Positions 1-5,937 of a DNA stretch of 15,166 nt are shown piece by piece (position 1 is the stretch's first letter; the number at the start of each line of letters is the position of its first letter). A program made the translations under genes and the position numbers. The DNA lies in assembly GCA_964614535.1 (NCBI GenBank), contig CAZTOZ010000073.1:1-15166 (forward strand), given 5' to 3'. The notes beneath the pieces are model-generated. The model did not search any database. It saw only the letters and a program-made list of their open reading frames with translations, and was not told where the DNA came from. Origin of the DNA: JALSHZ01 sp964614535 (GTDB taxonomy: Bacteria > Pseudomonadota > Gammaproteobacteria > UWMA-0217).

Positions 1-1
1 C

Positions 2-29
2 TTTACCGCAAATGGCCGTCTGCTACACT
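2..29 (+). promoter_or_regulatory. Possible sigma-70 promoter of the Uma2-like gene
   Basis: A TTTACC hexamer at 2-7 and a TACACT hexamer at 24-29 are separated by 16 bases; each matches the sigma-70 consensus at four of six positions. A short inverted repeat, GCCGTC at 15-20 and GACGGC at 31-36, overlaps the -10. A GGAGA ribosome-binding sequence precedes the ATG at 59. The match is modest and the upstream context lies outside the window. Confidence 0.25.
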
Positions 30-58
30 GGACGGCAAACCTGACGGAGACGGTTGCC

Positions 59-490
59 ATGCCCCTGCCTGCCAAACACTCCGCCCGCTACGAAGACCTT
101 TTCGACCTCCCGGAGAATCTGGTGGGTGACATTCTGGCGGGTGAGCTGCATCTCGCCGCCGATGTCCTGGTCCCCGATCTGGCAGGCTGGCGGCGGGAGC
201 GCATGCCGGCGCTGCCGGACACGGCCTGGTTCGAGCCGGCGCCCAACCGGGTCTGCGGGATTCGCTCCCCCTCCACCGCCCGTACCGACCGCGTCTTGAA
301 AATGCCGATCTACGCCCGCGAAGGGGTCAAACACCTCTGGCTGGTGGATCCGGACCTGAAAACCCTGGGGGTCTATGAGCGGAACGCCGAGGCCCGCTGG
401 ACACTGCTCCACTCGCTGAAGGACGACGACGCGGTCAGCCAGCCACCGTTCGATGCCATCGAGTTTTCACTCAGCCTGTTGTGGGGGTGA
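59..490 (+). CDS. Uma2-family (DUF820) restriction-endonuclease-like protein, internally deleted
   Basis: 143 residues; complete family members are usually about 180-200. Uma2 proteins have a PD-(D/E)xK nuclease-like fold and are abundant in cyanobacteria and some proteobacteria; their biological role is poorly defined. Visible family signatures are LVPDLAGWRRERMP (37-50), SPSTARTDRV (70-79) and IYAREGVKHLWLVDP (84-98). Two defects stand out. The N-terminal GELH (28-31) runs straight into LAADVLVPD, skipping the roughly 45 residues that normally lie between the GELH and ELHLG-type segments. The Glu that normally precedes the SPST motif (family pattern E-V-L-S-P-S-T) is Gly67. The frame is still open, so it may be expressed, but nuclease activity looks unlikely. 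The ATG at 59 has a GGAGA ribosome-binding sequence upstream. It is not part of the lipid operon that begins 54 bases downstream. Confidence 0.8.
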   Translation: MPLPAKHSARYEDLFDLPENLVGDILAGELHLAADVLVPDLAGWRRERMPALPDTAWFEPAPNRVCGIRSPSTARTDRVLKMPIYAREGVKHLWLVDPDLKTLGVYERNAEARWTLLHSLKDDDAVSQPPFDAIEFSLSLLWG

Positions 491-544
491 TTTCCGCACG
501 GTGGTTTTCTCTTTCACCAACCATTCCGAGGCAATCCTGCTCCC

Positions 545-1168
545 ATGACCACCATCTATGATCTGAAACCCCGGTTTCAGGCGCTGCTGCGTCCGCTGAC
601 CCGGCGGCTGGCGTTGGCCGGTGTCACCGCCAATCAGGTCACCCTGGCGGCCGCGATGCTGTCGCTGACGATGGGGTTGGCGCTGGCGCTGCACCCCACC
701 GCGCCGGCCCTGCTGCTTCTGCTGCCGCTGGTGCTGTTTGCGCGGATGGCGCTCAATGCCATCGATGGCATGCTGGCCCGGGAGCACGATCAGAAGAGCC
801 GCCTCGGCGCGATCCTGAATGAGTTGGGCGATGTGGTCTCCGATGCCGCGCTGTATCTGCCGCTGGCGCTCCACCCCGCCCTTTCCGCCCCGGCGGTGGT
901 ACTGGTGGTGGTGCTGGGCATCATCGTCGAGATGACGGGCGTGGTGGCCGTGCAGATCGGTGCATCGCGGCGTTACGACGGCCCGCTGGGCAAGTCCGAC
1001 CGCGCCTTTCTGTTCGGGCTGGTGGCGGTGATGCTGGCACTGGAGGTGGCGCCCGGCGGCTGGTTCAACGCTCTGCTGTGGCTGGCGGTGGCGTTCTCGG
1101 CCTACACCGTGGTCAACCGCGCGCGCGCCGCCTTGAGGGAGGCGGGCAAGGAGCGGATGGCGCCATGA
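545..1168 (+). CDS. CDP-alcohol phosphatidyltransferase family membrane protein (YnbA-like)
   Basis: 207 residues with about five or six hydrophobic segments. Family enzymes swap the CMP of a CDP-linked lipid for an alcohol, making phospholipid head groups in the inner membrane. The signature D-x2-D-G-x2-A-R-x8-G-x3-D-x3-D is recognisable at residues 71-96 as NAIDGMLAR, then G88, N92 and D96. The first and third metal-site Asp residues are therefore Asn (71 and 92). From memory E. coli YnbA has the same Asn residues, so this is probably a subfamily trait and not damage. The first gene of a four-gene operon: its TGA overlaps the ATG of the CdsA-like gene by four bases (ATGA), mirroring the E. 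coli ynbA-ynbB pairing. The true substrate alcohol is unknown. A GAGG ribosome-binding sequence lies about 12 bases before the ATG. Confidence 0.85.
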   Translation: MTTIYDLKPRFQALLRPLTRRLALAGVTANQVTLAAAMLSLTMGLALALHPTAPALLLLLPLVLFARMALNAIDGMLAREHDQKSRLGAILNELGDVVSDAALYLPLALHPALSAPAVVLVVVLGIIVEMTGVVAVQIGASRRYDGPLGKSDRAFLFGLVAVMLALEVAPGGWFNALLWLAVAFSAYTVVNRARAALREAGKERMAP

Positions 1169-2115
1169 ATCCATGGCTGGACCATGCGACATGGCCGGTA
1201 CTGGCGGTGCTGGGCGGCATCTTCACCCTGCTGCTGGCGGCCACGCTGTGGCTGCGCCTGACGGGGGCGCGGCTGACACAAGACAGCCGCCGCGAGCTGT
1301 CGGCGCGTATCGCTTCGTGGTGGGTGATGGCCGGTGTCTTCTCCGCCGCGCTGCTGTTGTCGCGCACCGCCTTCATCGTCTTTTTTGCCTTCGTCAGCTT
1401 CCTCGCCTTCAAGGAATATCTTTCGCTCATCCCCACCCGCCGCGCCGACCGCCGCGTGCTGTTCTGGGCCTATCTGGCCATTCCCGTGCAGTACTGGTGG
1501 ATCGGCATCGACTGGTATGGCATGTTCATCATCTTCATCCCTGTCTATATGTTTCTGTTGCTGCCGTTCCGCATGGTGCTGACCGGCGAGACGCAGGGCT
1601 TTCTGAAGGCCACCGGCACGCTGCACTGGGGATTGATGACCACCGTCTTCGCGCTGTCGCATCTGGCCGCCCTGCTGGTGCTGCCGCTGAAGGCGACGTT
1701 CCCCGCCGGCGCGGCCGGGCTGGTGCTCTATCTGGTGCTGCTCACCGAACTCAACGACGTGATGCAGTATGTCTGGGGCAAGATGCTGGGACGGCGCAAG
1801 ATCGTCCCGCGCGTCAGCCCCGGCAAGACCTGGGCGGGCTTTGTCGGCGGCAGCGCCACCACCGCGCTGGCGGGTGGCCTGCTGGCCGGGCTGCTCACGC
1901 CGTTCTCGCTGCCGGAGGGGCTGCTGGCCGGGCTGGTCATCGGCGTTGCAGGGTTCGTGGGCGACGTGGTGATCTCGGCGGTGAAACGCGACCTGGGGGT
2001 CAAGGATTCCGGCGCGCTGATTCCAGGGCACGGCGGCCTGCTCGACCGCCTCGACTCGCTGCTCTACACCGCACCGCTGTTCTACCACGCCGTGCGCTAT
2101 TTCCACGGGGCGTGA
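1165..2115 (+). CDS. CdsA-like phosphatidate cytidylyltransferase (YnbB-like)
   Basis: 316 residues, polytopic inner-membrane protein with about eight hydrophobic segments. The family converts phosphatidate and CTP to CDP-diacylglycerol, the activated donor used by enzymes such as the protein encoded just upstream. The complete CdsA signature is present at residues 271-297: S-x2-K-R-x4-K-D-S-G, then IPGHGG and DRLD, with all conserved charged residues intact. The ATG at 1165 is chosen because it overlaps the preceding stop by four bases; the frame is open further upstream, but that part reads across the upstream gene. It is likely a paralogue of the housekeeping CdsA, because it sits in a YnbA-type operon and not next to uppS or dxr. 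A PlsC-type acyltransferase starts three bases after its stop. Confidence 0.9.
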   Translation: MNPWLDHATWPVLAVLGGIFTLLLAATLWLRLTGARLTQDSRRELSARIASWWVMAGVFSAALLLSRTAFIVFFAFVSFLAFKEYLSLIPTRRADRRVLFWAYLAIPVQYWWIGIDWYGMFIIFIPVYMFLLLPFRMVLTGETQGFLKATGTLHWGLMTTVFALSHLAALLVLPLKATFPAGAAGLVLYLVLLTELNDVMQYVWGKMLGRRKIVPRVSPGKTWAGFVGGSATTALAGGLLAGLLTPFSLPEGLLAGLVIGVAGFVGDVVISAVKRDLGVKDSGALIPGHGGLLDRLDSLLYTAPLFYHAVRYFHGA

Positions 2116-2118
2116 GCG

Positions 2119-2772
2119 ATGCGTGCCTCACCCGCCCGACTGCCACGCTGGCTGTTCTTCGCCGTCATCGTGCGGCTGCTGGTGATGGTGGTACTGGGGC
2201 TGAACGTGCGCCACCGCGAGCGCCTGCCCAAGGCTGGGCCGGCCATCATCGTCGCCAACCACAACAGCCATCTGGACACGCTGGTGCTCATGTCCCTGCT
2301 GCCGCTGCGCCTGCTGCCCCGCACCCGTCCGGTGGCGGCCATGGACTATTTTCTGCGCAACCGCTTCCTGCGCTGGCTGGCGCTGGAGATCATCGGCATC
2401 CTTCCACTCCAGCGCGGCCGCCCGAAGCGAGGTGAAGACCCTCTCGCCGGCCTGGACGCGGCGCTGGCGCGGGGCGACATCCTCATTCTCTTCCCCGAGG
2501 GCACGCGCGGCGAGCCGGAACGACTCGCCACCTTCCGCAAGGGGGTCGCACGGCTGGCCGAGCGTCATCCCGAGGTGCCCGTCGTGCCGGTGTTCCTGCA
2601 CGGGCTGGGCAAGGCCCTGCCCCGGGGCGAGTTCATGCTGGTGCCCTTTTTCTGCGATGTCTTCGTCGGCGAACCACTTGGCTGGCCGGGCGACCGGCGG
2701 GCCTTCATGGAGAAGCTGCGCCACACCATCGAAACGCTGGCCGCCGAGGGCGACTTCCCGCCATGGGAATAG
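2119..2772 (+). CDS. PlsC-family 1-acyl-glycerol-3-phosphate O-acyltransferase-like protein
   Basis: 217 residues. It has an N-terminal hydrophobic anchor (about residues 11-28) followed by the acyltransferase blocks: motif I NHNSHLD (47-53, NHx4D), motif III FPEGTRG (125-131) and motif IV VPVFLHG (156-162). These are the catalytic His-Asp pair and the phosphate-binding glycerolipid motif of lysophosphatidate acyltransferases. The reaction would be acylation of a lysophospholipid such as lyso-phosphatidate, giving phosphatidate, which is the substrate of the CdsA-like enzyme encoded just upstream. It starts three bases after that gene's stop and overlaps the next gene by ten bases, so translational coupling is likely. 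The exact acyl acceptor cannot be read from the sequence. Confidence 0.85.
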   Translation: MRASPARLPRWLFFAVIVRLLVMVVLGLNVRHRERLPKAGPAIIVANHNSHLDTLVLMSLLPLRLLPRTRPVAAMDYFLRNRFLRWLALEIIGILPLQRGRPKRGEDPLAGLDAALARGDILILFPEGTRGEPERLATFRKGVARLAERHPEVPVVPVFLHGLGKALPRGEFMLVPFFCDVFVGEPLGWPGDRRAFMEKLRHTIETLAAEGDFPPWE

Positions 2773-3332
2773 ACCGCAAAAGCCCACGCGGGACGTTGAC
2801 CGACTTGCCGGCGCTGCTGTGGGGGCTGGCCGAAGCCACCTTCTTCTTCATCGTGCCGGACGTGCTGATCACCCACCGCGCCCTGCACGGCTGGCGACCG
2901 GGAGCCATCGCCGCCCTCCACGCCGTGGCCGGCGCCCTGATCGGCGGAGCGCTGATGTTCTGGCTCGGCACGCGCCATCCCGAGGCCCTGCGCGGCTGGC
3001 TCGACTGGGTACCCGCAGTCTCGCCGGAGATGATCGCAAGCGTCGAAGCACAACTGGCCACACAAGGGCTGTGGAGCCTGTTCCTCGGCCCACTGTCCGG
3101 CACCCCCTACAAACTCTACGCCGCGCTGACGCCCCAAGCCGGCCTGGGGCTGGGCGCATTGCTGCTGATCAGCATCCCCGCCCGGCTGTTGCGTTTCCTC
3201 CTGCTGGCCGCCATCGCGGCGCTGCTCGGCGACTGGCTCTCCCGCCATCACGGCCCACACATGGCGCGCCTCGCCTGGGCCCTCGGCTGGGGCGGGTTCT
3301 ACACCGCCTGGTTTGCGCTGATGCCGAACTGA
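2763..3332 (+). CDS. Small polytopic membrane protein, possibly VTT/DedA-like
   Basis: 189 residues with four or five hydrophobic stretches, at about 15-38, 46-69, 104-122, 127-158 and 172-187. The segment WGLAEATFFFIVPDVLI (20-36) and the loop GPLSGTPYKLYA (109-120) recall the reentrant, Pro/Gly-containing hairpins of VTT (DedA, SNARE-associated) proteins, which have been linked to lipid scrambling and undecaprenyl-phosphate recycling. This is resemblance by eye only, and the protein may belong to a separate uncharacterised family. Its ATG lies inside the last codons of the acyltransferase gene (ten-base overlap), so it belongs to the lipid operon. A membrane-lipid transport role would fit the three enzymes upstream, but that is inference from context. 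Confidence 0.75.
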   Translation: MGIDRKSPRGTLTDLPALLWGLAEATFFFIVPDVLITHRALHGWRPGAIAALHAVAGALIGGALMFWLGTRHPEALRGWLDWVPAVSPEMIASVEAQLATQGLWSLFLGPLSGTPYKLYAALTPQAGLGLGALLLISIPARLLRFLLLAAIAALLGDWLSRHHGPHMARLAWALGWGGFYTAWFALMPN

Positions 3333-3428
3333 ACAAAACAACAGCCCCACCCTCCCGTCACCGCAGTCACCAACGACGCCGAATGAAAAAACGGCGAATG
3401 ATTCATCCAGAAAAAATTGCGCCAATAA

Positions 3429-3450
3429 AAATGTGATAGCCATCACATTT
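3429..3450. promoter_or_regulatory. CRP/Vfr-type binding site
   Basis: A perfect palindrome with the CRP half-sites TGTGA (3432-3436) and TCACA (3443-3447) separated by the canonical six bases. It extends symmetrically to AAA on the left and TTT on the right. This is the full CRP consensus. It lies about 310 bases before the sigma-54-like element and nearly 600 bases before the first curlin ATG, so it would act from a distance or serve an unseen nearer promoter. It suggests carbon-status (cAMP) control. Confidence 0.75.
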
Positions 3451-3483
3451 CAAGAAATTCCCTGCTGATCTGATCCGCAACAA

Positions 3484-3547
3484 CCATCGGGCGGCGGTTG
3501 CGGACCCTGCAATCCCCTTCAGAAAACCATCCTCCATCGGGCGACGG
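3484..3547 (+). repeat. Pair of 14-base direct repeats, 50 bases apart
   Basis: CCATCGGGCGGCGG at 3484-3497 recurs as CCATCGGGCGACGG at 3534-3547 with one mismatch. The exact 50-base offset is close to five helical turns, so proteins bound to both copies would face the same side of the DNA. Both copies lie about 200-265 bases upstream of the sigma-54-like element, a plausible place for activator sites. The binding protein is unknown. Confidence 0.5.
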
Positions 3548-3693
3548 CGATCGACCGCCGCGCCACGGGACCCACCCCCGGCCAAGATCGCCAGCCCCCA
3601 GTAACAAAACAACGCATAACCCATTGTTTCAGAAACTCTTTTTTTCAATACAACGAACATCACAACGGCACGAACAAGGCGGCAGCAATCAAC

Positions 3694-3722
3694 CGTATCG
3701 ACCGCCCCCGACGGTCGATACG
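3694..3722. repeat. Perfect 11-bp inverted repeat next to the curli promoter
   Basis: CGTATCGACCG at 3694-3704 and its exact complement CGGTCGATACG at 3712-3722 flank a seven-base spacer. The repeat ends 27 bases before the sigma-54-like -24 element. Without an immediate T tract it looks more like an operator or activator site than a terminator, though it could also form a hairpin in a transcript started further upstream. Confidence 0.65.
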
Positions 3723-3748
3723 AGCCGTTCCTACACCATTTTTTCTCA

Positions 3749-3765
3749 TTGGCACGGATGCTGCA
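3749..3765 (+). promoter_or_regulatory. Sigma-54-like (-24/-12) promoter for the curli operon
   Basis: TTGGCACG, five bases, then CTGCA: the GG (3751-3752) and GC (3763-3764) dinucleotides have the spacing required by sigma-54, and the element departs from the TGGCAC-N5-TTGCA consensus at one position. Transcription would begin near 3776, leaving a leader of about 250 bases before the first curlin ATG. RpoN control of curli is not the enteric arrangement (sigma-S with CsgD), so this is a prediction. Confidence 0.5.
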
Positions 3766-3855
3766 GACACACCATCAAGCCAACAGCAGTTTTATTGCGG
3801 CGATTTCCACAGAAAAACTGCTGAACCTTTCCCGCGGTGAACAATCTACATTCCT

Positions 3856-3975
3856 GCCGGATAGGGTTCGGGGACTTACCCAGAGAAAACCACCGGCTGA
3901 TTCCCGGGGGTCATTCTCCTGGAACGGGCTTACCAAAGGGCTTAGCAGAGGGAAACCTCTTGTAACCAGGGAATC
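3856..3975 (+). ncRNA. Foldable 5' leader of the curli operon (candidate cis-regulatory RNA)
   Basis: Two adjacent structures can be drawn. In the first, GCCGG (3856-3860) pairs with CCGGC (3893-3897), GGTT (3865-3868) with AACC (3888-3891) and GGG (3871-3873) with CCC (3879-3881). In the second, GATTCCC (3899-3905) pairs with GGGAATC (3969-3975), extended by GG (3906-3907) with CC (3966-3967) across a bulged A. The second stem encloses a GAAA-capped hairpin AGAGG/CCTCT (3947-3960) and a tandem GGGCTTA (3926-3932, 3938-3944). Five GGA trinucleotides, one of them at that tetraloop, would suit a CsrA/RsmA protein. It does not match the c-di-GMP-I riboswitch core that I can recall. The class is unknown. 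Confidence 0.45.
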
Positions 3976-4028
3976 AAGCGGCCCAGTACCGCTTTCCACA
4001 ACCAATCATCCAAAAGAGAGAATCAACC

Positions 4029-5078
4029 ATGACTTTTGCAAAAACCAAACTCATGCTTGCCGTCGTTGCCACCTTCAGCTATGGCGCCATCAATGCAGCC
4101 ACCGTCATCGACGCGGCCCAAAGCGGCGAAAACATCACCGGCACCTTCACCCAAACCACGGTGACCAACAGCAGCATCACCGCCACCCAAAGCGGAACCA
4201 ATCAGACGGCGACCGTCAGCCAAAGCACCGGCGATGGCAACAGCGCCACCGTCGATCAGAGCAATGTGAACAACACGCTCATCAGTATTCAGAACGGCAA
4301 CAACCACAGCACCACGCTCACCCAGATGGGCACCAACGGTTTCCTCGAGAACGAGCAGACCGGCGCCGGCCACACCGCCACTGCGACACAATCCGGTAAC
4401 AACAACACGATGGATCTGGATCAACTCGATGGCAGCAACAACAGCATCGATGTCGGCATGCAGGATGGTAGCGACAACTCGATGACCGTGTACCAGATCA
4501 ACGGCACCTCGGACTCCTCGGCAACCGTCACTCAGACCGATATCTCGAATGTCATCACCATCACCCAGGACGCCGCCGATGCTTCCACCGTGACCATGTC
4601 GCAGGAAGGTGACACCAATACGGCAACGATCACCCAGACCGCCATCTCCTCCAGCATCACTGCGACACAACTGGGCAGCAACAACACGATGACGCTCGGC
4701 CAGGATCTGGCGGAAGACAGCAGCAGCATTACCGCGACACAAAACGGCACCGACAATGTGATGACCGCCAACCAGTCGGCGGGCAACAGCAATGCCATTA
4801 CCGCAACCCAGCAGGGCGACACCAACACCATGAGCCTGGTACAGAGCGCCGGGGCGGAGGGCAGCACCATCACCGCGATCCAGGAGACCGACACCGGACT
4901 CAACTCGATCACCGCATCACAGACCGGCGGCCTGAACAGTGCGATGTCTCTGTCGCAGCTCGGCCTGACCAACGGCAGCACGATCGCCGCCACACAGGTC
5001 GGCGGCGTCGACTACAGCATCACCGCCGTGCAGACCGACTGCACCAGCTGCACCCTGACGGCCACGCAAACCGACTGA
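4029..5078 (+). CDS. Curlin-repeat amyloid fibre subunit (CsgA/CsgB family), large, with CxxC
   Basis: 349 residues. A signal peptide ends near A23 (GAINA, then ATVID). The rest is about 14 imperfect repeats of 22-25 residues built on S-x-I-T-A-T-Q-x-G-x2-N followed by a second strand ending in Gln, the strand-loop-strand pattern of curli subunits, which stack into a beta-solenoid fibre on the cell surface. It is far longer than E. coli CsgA (about 150 residues, five repeats). Two Cys residues, C338 and C341 (DCTSC), lie in the final repeat, which is unusual for curlin. It is very rich in Thr, Ser, Gln, Asn and Asp and poor in basic residues. First in the operon and followed by a strong hairpin, so probably the most abundant subunit; whether it plays the CsgA or CsgB role is not settled. 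An AGAGAG ribosome-binding sequence precedes the ATG. Confidence 0.88.
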   Translation: MTFAKTKLMLAVVATFSYGAINAATVIDAAQSGENITGTFTQTTVTNSSITATQSGTNQTATVSQSTGDGNSATVDQSNVNNTLISIQNGNNHSTTLTQMGTNGFLENEQTGAGHTATATQSGNNNTMDLDQLDGSNNSIDVGMQDGSDNSMTVYQINGTSDSSATVTQTDISNVITITQDAADASTVTMSQEGDTNTATITQTAISSSITATQLGSNNTMTLGQDLAEDSSSITATQNGTDNVMTANQSAGNSNAITATQQGDTNTMSLVQSAGAEGSTITAIQETDTGLNSITASQTGGLNSAMSLSQLGLTNGSTIAATQVGGVDYSITAVQTDCTSCTLTATQTD

Positions 5079-5087
5079 GCGTCCGTC

Positions 5088-5111
5088 GAGCCCCTCCTCC
5101 TGGAGGGGCTC
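5088..5111 (+). terminator. Strong hairpin after the first curlin gene (attenuator or partial terminator)
   Basis: GAGCCCCTCC (5088-5097) and GGAGGGGCTC (5102-5111) form a perfect 10-bp stem with a TCCT loop, starting nine bases after the stop codon. It is followed by TTCCCC and not a long T run, so termination may be partial. It could also protect the upstream message from 3' exonucleases. Either effect would favour the first subunit over the genes downstream. Confidence 0.6.
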
Positions 5112-5282
5112 TTCCCCAGGCCTCGGTCTCCATAGACAGGCTGCGACGAAAGAACATTTGCCCAAACGGCACCGTCGACGCAGGACCATCCGCGCGGCCC
5201 CGACCGGGAACCGACTCTTGCCATGGTCCCAAACGAACCGTTGGAGCAAAACACCATTCAGGTGCCATGGGAGGAACCATCG

Positions 5283-5930
5283 ATGCCTTACCCAAGCCTC
5301 AGACTTTTCCGACCAGACTTCGACAGACCCACATCGAGACCGCTCCTCGTTTCCACCCTGCTGATCACGATGGCACTCCCCCAGGCGCAGGCGGGAGACA
5401 TCGTGCTGTGGGCCAACCAGCAGGGCAGCGGAAACACATCGACCATCGAACAATCCTCGAGCTCGGATCTCACCACCCGTATTGAACAGTCCGGCAACCA
5501 CAACACCATCGACCTGACACAGCACGATACCGGCAACACCGCCACCGACCTCCTGCAACGGGGCGACGACAACCACATCCAATTCAGCACCAGCCTCGCC
5601 ATCGACGGCCGTTTCCGGCTGGAGCAGCAAGGTGACGGGAACGACATCGGCCTCACTGCCTCCGGCAGCGGACTCGAAGCGGATCTCGACCAATACGGTG
5701 ATGGAAACACGCTCGATATCGAAATGTCGGGAACTTCACTCGACATCACGGCGTCTCAAATTGGAGACAACAATGAAATCATCGCCCGGCACCGGGGTCA
5801 CGATCTGTCCAGTTCGGCCAGCCAGATCGGCAACGACAACCGCCTGACCATCTCCCAAAGTGATTCCGGCAGCACCATCTCGGTCACGCAAAGCGGTGAT
5901 GGTAATCACACCACGATAGAACAATATTGA
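5283..5930 (+). CDS. Curlin-repeat amyloid subunit (second curlin, CsgA/CsgB family)
   Basis: 215 residues from the ATG at 5283, chosen because GGGAGG (5269-5274) lies eight bases upstream; an ATG at 5223 would add 20 residues before the signal peptide and has no comparable site. The signal peptide (RPLLVSTLLITMALPQAQA) probably ends at A37 or A39. It is followed by eight repeats of about 22 residues, each carrying a clean Q-x-G-x2-N core: QQGSGN, QSGNHN, QRGDDN, QQGDGN, QYGDGN, QIGDNN, QIGNDN and QSGDGN. The protein ends in IEQY, recalling the terminal NQY of E. coli CsgA. It lies 204 bases after the first curlin gene and seven bases before csgE. It is probably the nucleator or a co-subunit; the CsgA/CsgB assignment between the two curlins could be either way round. 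Confidence 0.85.
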   Translation: MPYPSLRLFRPDFDRPTSRPLLVSTLLITMALPQAQAGDIVLWANQQGSGNTSTIEQSSSSDLTTRIEQSGNHNTIDLTQHDTGNTATDLLQRGDDNHIQFSTSLAIDGRFRLEQQGDGNDIGLTASGSGLEADLDQYGDGNTLDIEMSGTSLDITASQIGDNNEIIARHRGHDLSSSASQIGNDNRLTISQSDSGSTISVTQSGDGNHTTIEQY

Positions 5931-5937
5931 CCGAACG

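Larger units (their letters stand above)
3333..4028 (+). other. Long non-coding control region upstream of the curli operon
   Basis: About 700 bases without a convincing gene, richer in A and T than the flanking coding DNA. The open frames here are short, lack recognisable protein families and have poor starts. The stretch contains, in order, a weak CGCCG/CGGCG hairpin (3377-3396), a CRP-type palindrome, two direct repeats, a second copy of the 10-mer ATCGACCGCC (3550-3559 and 3697-3706), a perfect 11-bp inverted repeat, a sigma-54-like element and a foldable leader. The main elements have their own entries. No strong terminator was found for the lipid operon that ends at 3332. Confidence 0.7.

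Noticed and set aside
1173..2435. 420-codon plus-strand open frame across the CdsA-like and PlsC-like genes
   Set aside because: It is an out-of-frame shadow, Ala/Arg/Gly/His-rich, while both overlapping genes carry full family signatures.
3498..3824. Plus-strand 108-residue open frame in the curli control region
   Set aside because: The product is Pro/Arg/His-rich with no domain, and it overlaps the inverted repeat and the sigma-54-like element.
3920..3975. c-di-GMP-I (GEMM) riboswitch in the curli leader
   Set aside because: Would make biological sense for a biofilm operon, but the characteristic conserved core and tetraloop-receptor arrangement I remember are not present, so it is listed only as an unclassified structured leader.
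4023..4742. Long minus-strand open frame opposite the first curlin gene
   Set aside because: It mirrors the regular codon pattern of the repeat gene, gives a low-complexity Val/Gly/Asp-rich product and has no recognisable family; the sense strand has a clear signal peptide and curlin repeats.
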